The notes beneath the pieces are model-generated. The model ran no database searches. It saw only the letters and a program-made list of their open reading frames with translations, and was not told the DNA's origin. DNA of 64,000 bases, from assembly GCA_030062745.1 (NCBI GenBank), contig CP099846.1, positions 28,231,201-28,295,200 on the forward strand. Reading direction: 5' to 3'. The translations under genes were made by a program, and so were the position numbers. The stretch is from Capitulum mitella (lineage: Eukaryota; Arthropoda; Thecostraca; Pollicipedomorpha; Pollicipedidae). This document shows, one piece after another, positions 58,101 through 64,000 of this stretch. How positions within the stretch are numbered: the stretch's first letter is position 1; every line of letters begins with the position of its first letter.

Positions 58101-60399
58101 CCCAATTGAGGTCTGGCTGCGGACGAACATGTCCTGAAATCACCTCCATCGTATCCGATCCGCGAAATCCAAAGGTAGCAACGGTGCGCAATGTTATACG
58201 TTCAACACCAGTAGACGGACACGGCGCATGTGAGACATTACTGACTAGCGATCAGCTGTGGTCGCAATAGCCAATCAGATGCGTCCGTCCGTGGTCGCCC
58301 GCGACATTCAAGAGCGCCCGAGCCTCTGGAAATTTTAGTCGGAGAAACCTACCAGGAAAATTCCGATGCGACGGGTCGGAAATTTCCATTTTCTCTTCCG
58401 AAATTTCCAATTCAGAAAAGTGTCGATTGCGGTAGTTTTCAATGCGCTGAATCCAACGGTGGTACTCATATGTGGCAGCCCTCGCTACTTTTCTAGTTTC
58501 AAGCGTCTAAACATTGGAAATTTCGCGCATTTCCACATTGTGAAAACGGTCAATGCGTGTCCCCATAGCGTTACGCACGAAACCCACCCTTAAGGCTGTG
58601 TGGGATGGTGTTTAAAAACAACCACATCTTTGTTACGAGACATTTTGCCAACCGGAGTGAGAGGTTTCGGTGCGGGGTGGCAGAAATGACTGACAGTCGG
58701 GAGCGCCGTTAAATAACAATAAGAAACCATCTTCGTAACGAAAATATCTAGTTGCAGTCGGCAGGATACTGTGTGAGTGGTTCCTGATGCCGCATTTTCT
58801 CGCCTCGATTCCTGACTAGTATATGTACGTGGTAATGGAAAGTCAACATATGTGCAAAAACTTATTGCGCGCACGACAGTCAATGTGTTGAGAGACTGGT
58901 ATTCGTCTCAGTAGACTAAAATAATAGACAATCTAAACTGGCTATTATGTACTTTACGGAATGGTATGGATATGGACATATAATAACAAAGAGAAGTCAA
59001 CGTGTGCGCAAAAGGTTATTGTGCGCACAATGTCAGTTAATGTGTGGAGAGACCGGCTATTTCCCTACATTCGTCTCAACAGACTAAAATAAAAGAGACA
59101 ATATGAACAGGCTGATATGTACGTTAGGGTAGTGCCCAGCCTTACCCACCGACTGACATCGACCCGGCATCTCTGCCCGTCTGTGCCAGACACGGCACAG
59201 ATGCCAGATCATGCTCAAAACTACTCATCGTACGAAACATGATGAGCAGATCAGTGCCACATTGGGGAGAGGCCGGAGCATGGCTTAGCAGTGTCGCCTT
59301 CAGTATTGCTGTCATCCACAATGATGCACAGAAGCCAAAATAACGGTTGGCAGTGCCCCGATTAGCATTCCGCTTGCTTAAGTATGATTTGGCTTATTTT
59401 TCTTCAGATTCCGCACCGAAATACAAGAATATTCGAATGCCCACTTGACATTCGAGTGTTCGGTGGATATTCGAATGAAAGTGGCCAACCGAAGATTCGT
59501 CGAATATTCAGATCTTGAAATCAAGATTCGAGCACACGCCAAATTCGCATATTCAAATCCTCCGAATCCGAATCCTTGGTCCTAGTAACGTTACTGAAAC
59601 CTTTCTCTGATGTATGCAGAAAGATTGCAAGTAATTCGTGGAAGCAGGTTGACGCTACCTTGACAGTAGTAAGCGCATATTGTAAATGACGTGAAGGGAC
59701 GTCAGACATTTTCCCGACTGAAGTCTTCACCCAGTCTGGCTCTCGCAGAAGCGCCCTGAAGACTCGTTGTTATGTGCGTAGTGCACGCGCAATGGCAAAA
59801 CGCTTGTTTTCCGTCCGCGTCGAGGAGCGCAGAGTCGGCGAAATACGATTTTGACAGGCGTGCTGAAGAGGCGCCAGGTGCTGAGTGGTCTTCCCCAGTG
59901 CGCCGTCCACCTGCTGGCTCGTTAGTGGTGCCCGGGCGGGCAAACGGAGCCGGACGAGCGGGCAGTACCGGTTCGACTGCCACCGGTCGCGGCGCAGGCT
60001 TGGTGTGGAGACGACCGGTCGGCAGGGTTGTCAGGCTCCCGACTGCCCATGTCGTCAAGCCGGCACAGAAAACGGCCAGTTGCACCGAACTGAAAGGGAA
60101 CCCGCCAGTTTCCCGCGTGTTGCTATTTTGGACAGTTAGGTAAGCTCCGTGCAAGGGAACACGGAACATGTTGAGAAACTTGAGTGCTCCGTACAAATAC
60201 ACCTCAAACTTCAGTCTTCAGTACCGATTTTTTAGCTTTCCAAATTATGTTCATTGGAGGGGACATGGTCAGCGCTTCCCAGTGAGAATGAGGATTCGAT
60301 TTCTTTCTTTCCTTAGGTTGACCTCCGCTCCTGCCCGTAATGCCTACCCACGATGTACCGTCTACCCACTATCTGCTATGGCGTCAATGGGCACGACTC
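55197..60399. other. Intergenic, no gene recognised
   Basis: The stretch 55750-58000 is CpG-poor. At 59400-59580 the words ATTCGAATATTCG cluster. GC-moderate 59700-60150 has open frames on both strands (minus 59702-60202, plus 59772-60143) of unrecognised composition. Confidence 0.4.
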
Positions 60400-60429
60400 C
60401 TCTCTCTCCCCCTCTCCCTCTCCCTTTCT

Positions 60430-60474
<45 letters not shown>

Positions 60475-60548
60475 TCCCTTCCTTCCTCCCCTCCCTCTCT
60501 CTCCCCCTCTCTCTCTCCTTCTTTCACTCTCTTTTTCTCTCTCTCTCA
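60400..60548. repeat. (TC)n / CTCTCCC microsatellite tract
   Basis: About 150 bp of pure pyrimidine on the plus strand, with a perfect (TC)n core and CTCCC interruptions. The long frames across it encode Ser/Leu repeats and are artefacts. Confidence 0.95.
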
Positions 60549-60713
60549 GCCAGCTGTTGAACTGGTATCGGCTCGTATTAACAGCTGTCTCCACCAGTGG
60601 TATATATTTTTACTAAATACATAGATATCATCCCAATATCTCTATCGCCTCTATCGAAAACTTCCAGTTAAATCCACGTCCAGTTTGCATTTAGCCAGAC
60701 GGGTAGCCTCAAA

Positions 60714-61074
60714 CTAGATATTGTCTAGAAGCTCGGTCACCTCTTCCTCGGCGCTGGATTGCATGTTACTCGTCGCGAACCAGCTGAACATGGACGGAAT
60801 GACGCGTAGGTCCTGGCAGCATTCTCCGTCTTTACAACTGGCACGGACAGCTCCCACGGCCTGCAATAGCTCCAGTCTCGTTCGCGATCTCACCATTTTC
60901 TTTACGTAGGTTACGTGGGGGAAAATTCGCTCCACGACGGAGTTGTTCACTGGAAGTGCGAGGGGATGAAGGGCGTGCGTGGAAGGGATGTAGGCGGAGA
61001 GCGTCCTGGTACTTCAGCACGTGGACCACGAAGGCAATTGTGCTTGTGGGAATGGAGCTGATGTCCCTTTCCAC
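60714..61074 (-). pseudogene. hAT transposase C-terminal fragment, frameshifted
   Basis: The minus frame ending at 60714 contains LPVNNSVVERIFPHVTYVKK, the hAT C-terminal dimerisation signature (SNAxVERxFSxxxxxKxKxRNR), followed by LELLQAV, GECCQDLRV and an acidic tail (AEEEVTELL). This agrees with animal hAT transposases (CC-D, then ML.F). Upstream, FVVHVLKYQDALRLHPF lies in a different frame near 61010-61074, indicating a frameshift. The catalytic core is absent. It could be a relict of the autonomous source for the hAT MITEs in this window, but that link is not shown. Confidence 0.7.
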
Positions 61075-61780
61075 TCGAGATCTATCACTTTTCGCTGCAT
61101 GTTTGACAGAAAACGTAACACATATTTTTTTGTGTGTTTTGTTTTTGTTTGTTTGTATTGTTTTTTTTGTGGGTCAAAACGTCCCTTTTCTCCTATTTTG
61201 GCTGGAAGGTGAAATTTACAAAGCGATAAGCAGTGCTGGCATTGGAGGAACAGAGAATGATCAGAGTGCCGACGAGCAGTAAATGTCCAAGAAAAGTGCA
61301 GATGATTTCATTTCTCCCCAACATTTGATGCAGGACCAGACCGGGCTGGCGATACGGAATTGCCTGACCGCTTGTCCATCAGCTACAAGGATGACATCAG
61401 CTTCGGCCTCGGCAACTCTGCAGCTGCTGGGCGAGACGGGACCGTATGGGGCTTCATACTCTTCATTTCTTATAGATGAAAATCCTCGTTGGAAGTCTCT
61501 CCTGCTTGATCGCCTCGATGATGGAGGTTAAACGCCAGTGCTTAACGTCCATCACCTTGCTCGCTTACATTCAAGATTTGGCAGCATCCGACTGAAATCT
61601 GGTGCCAAAATCCATGTCAGTCGCTGGCCCCGTCGAAAAACTGCTCGGAGCTGGGCCCGAACACGAGGTCTGAACCGCGGGCCACGTCTGACGACAGCAC
61701 GCGCTGCCGTCAGACGTGCGATGCTTGCGTATGCTTGCGATGCGATGGCTTCTGTAGAGAACGATGGGGGCTCATGGAGT
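61075..61780. other. Intergenic, no gene recognised
   Basis: May include eroded upstream hAT sequence. No further transposase motif could be read. Confidence 0.35.
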
Positions 61781-62986
61781 TTGTCCGCTGGGGGTGTCAA
61801 AAAGGGCACCCCCTGCTATCTCAGGGTCCAACCTTCGGATCTGAACTGGTCTACCACCAATCGATAGCCCTGAGTCTTGCGTATCAGAAAACAATATGTT
61901 ATGGTTACTCGACTGATGACATCACAGGCCATGCAAAATGCATTACACGACGTCGGAAAAACCGACATCGGTTTGTACCTCAAATTATCGGTAATAGTGG
62001 TCTTAGAGTCTTCAGTTGGATATCAAACGAAATGTCATGATCTTTTGCATAAAATGCATACCAAAATGTCAAAAAATGCTAGATGAAGGCCAGCCTAGGT
62101 CAGGCGAAATCTTGGTCTTATCTTAAATGCCGGAGGTCGATACTTACTTACAGCAGTTTTGATCTACGTGACAAAAAGAATGAAGTGAAACCTTCTTATT
62201 ATCAGTTTTGCATTATCTTCGTTTTATCCAATCATTGTCAGTCTAGGTTAGGTTAGACAAGCCTACATTACTCTTCCTGACAAACAGCAAATACTACTCT
62301 CTGCGATTCTTAACTGCGTCAAGTACAGAACTGAAACGGCAACTCATGATAATTTAATATGCTCTGTCTGCTCTTTAGAGGGTCAAGGTCAAGCGAGTTC
62401 AGGACAATTAGTCATTTTCTTTTCTGACTAAGAACAATAACTGCTGTCTGCTGCTACTGAACGATCTTCCACAGACAATATTGCATTTCATTTCGTTTTG
62501 ACATCTACCTATGGCGTGACCTGACCTGACGTCAACTCGCGTTGCATTCGGTGAGCTTTGCTAAGAGGAGCATATAGATTTGCTTGTCTGACTTAAACGA
62601 TGGGAAAAGTCAGCGGCCATTATGCACGTGGCCTAGCATGACCTCTAATGTTGACATATCAAGGTTGTAGACCTTTTTGGGGACCGTTTCCTAGGCGGAT
62701 TTTAAAAAAAAAATCCAGGCGTTATACTTGCAAATATTAGCAAAAAACGAAGCATGTTCGCGCCGCCGCCTCAACAAGCAAAAACAAGCATGCAAGGGTT
62801 CATATATGACGTCACATCTCTATGACCTGATCTAGCATGAAAATAATTTTGATGTCAAAAGTTTTCAAACTGATTGTTAAACGGATAAGGAAAATTTGGT
62901 TGGGCTGACTCTAACGGTCCAGAAGTTATTCAAGAAAAACCGAGAGGGGTGCCCTATTTGACGACCCCCAGGCGATGCCGGGTTAA
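61781..62986. mobile_element. TTAA-type MITE, family C (about 1.2 kb)
   Basis: CTGGGGGTGTCAAAAAGGGC at 61790 is inverted at 62945-62972 (GGGGTGCCCTATTTGACGAC, then CCCC), giving about 26-bp inverted repeats. The right end closes with CCGGGTTAA at 62978-62986. The corresponding left TTAACCC has decayed. The interior has GACCTGACCTGACGTCA and GGGTCAAGGTCAAG words. No ORF. Confidence 0.65.
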
Positions 62987-64000
62987 ACCTGCATCATGAA
63001 GCACGGGCCCAGGCTGTCCGATTGCCCGGCTTTGGGAGTAATGGCTGCAGCTCTGGGGGATAAGAAGAATAAGAAGAATAACACCTTGCCCTGTCTTCAC
63101 ATACTGGTCATGAACCAGCGTTAAAGATAACTCAAAGAGCAAAGAGTTGTGCATGTCATTGTTACTTTTCCAAAGGATCTTCATTCATGTTTTTATGGGC
63201 CAGACAGTCAGCATTTGGGTCGCTGGGTTTTCAGGGCTATCTTTGGAAGCTCCGGTTTTCCAGTGGCAACGACGAGTCAGTAACATTTCGCATTATAAGC
63301 CGGGTTTACCTCTTTTTTCATGGATTTCACAAAAAACGGTCATTTTTCGTCGGAGGCGATTCTTGCTGCCATCCCGAAAGATGTCTCACCGAATAGTTCA
63401 ACGTTCTTACGCACTTTCACGGATCTGTTATGTTTATTTCTGCTGCATTAAAAGTTTGCCGTCTGCTTCGTGTGTTGCAAAAATCCCACGGATACGTTAT
63501 TCAAATTCGAATAAAAAGGAAACGTGCTACGTGATTGTTTTTCTTCCGCCGTATCTCCATTAGGAGCGAAACGGGCAGAGGTGTGACAACCACGCGCTCT
63601 CGCCCGGGAGATGATAATCGCCGAACAATGGTATTGACGCTTTTAGTGTGCCATTTACCTTTTCAAGTGTGGAAAAACAGGCATCACTTTGCAGATGAAG
63701 GTGACTAGAAATGAAGGTGATTTGAGGTTTCCTTGGTACTATATTCTTTACTTATCCTGATTTTTGCCGTATCACACTAAAAGGGAACGTGCGACGGCAT
63801 TGATGGCGCTGTAAAAAGATAAACTTACGCAGAGAGTCTAATACGACCACACGCCAGACGGATACGGCAAAGGATATGTTTGCGTTCCTCGTTGTGAAAT
63901 TAATGGCACACAACTTTTTTTTTTGGTTAAACGGGAGGAAAATTTTGAAACAGGGCGATAGATATTCGTTAGCACTGGGAAACGCATTAAAGGAGAATAA
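62987..64000. other. Intergenic, no gene recognised
   Basis: AT-rich tail of the window. The frame at 63147-63563 is open but unrecognised. Confidence 0.4.

Noticed and set aside
59966-59985. GGTTCGACTGC resembling a tRNA B box
   Set aside because: No T-stem pairing and no acceptor stem or A box upstream.
60340-60624. Overlapping Ser/Leu-rich plus-strand frames
   Set aside because: Produced by the (TC)n tract.

Overview
The window reads as a piece of an arthropod nuclear genome. Coding exons are few, far apart and split by introns. There are interstitial TTAGG repeats, the usual arthropod telomere motif. Coding exons are very GC-rich at third positions, and the rest is dominated by non-autonomous DNA transposons and degenerate tandem arrays. 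I cannot name the species. No rRNA, tRNA or CRISPR signal was found by eye, although a covariance-model scan was not possible.

Four genes are supported. (1) A stomatin-like protein 1 (STOML1) gene lies on the minus strand, 32518 down to 27635. I could resolve it into six exons whose phases all agree, giving 417 residues with SPFH plus SCP2 domains. (2) A single-exon NEDD8 lies at 39420-39656 (+). (3) An intact, intronless, extremely GC-rich ORF at 40978-41778 (+) is essentially a standalone eIF4G-type MIF4G domain. (4) RPL37A (eL43) at 47914-50612 (+) has three exons. Together they form a housekeeping neighbourhood (protein modification, translation, membrane/lipid scaffold) at 27.6-50.6 kb. 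A decayed hAT transposase fragment sits at 60.7-61.07 kb.

Layout: 1-27 kb is mostly non-genic. It holds TTAA-flanked piggyBac-type MITEs (about 1-202, 2410-3615, 8920-10027, 22075-23151), GC-rich islands, and several islands of degenerate short-word repeats: 5.96-6.46, 10.06-10.4, 10.75-11.16, 13.4-15.84 and 23.15-24.0 kb. An hAT-like element with about 120-bp inverted arms is at 12941-14023. STOML1 follows, with a remarkable five-copy 64-bp array that duplicates its exon-3 splice acceptor. Between 33 and 39 kb is CpG-poor DNA containing a Mutator-type MITE (34783-35431) with a TTAGG array in its centre. After RPL37A, 50.6-64 kb is gene-poor, with a (TC)n tract, the hAT remnant and another TTAA-family MITE.

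The most interesting signals are the splice-acceptor array in STOML1, the telomere-repeat-bearing Mutator-type MITE, the family of degenerate word islands, the sharp CpG-poor/CpG-rich mosaic around the genes, and the standalone MIF4G gene.
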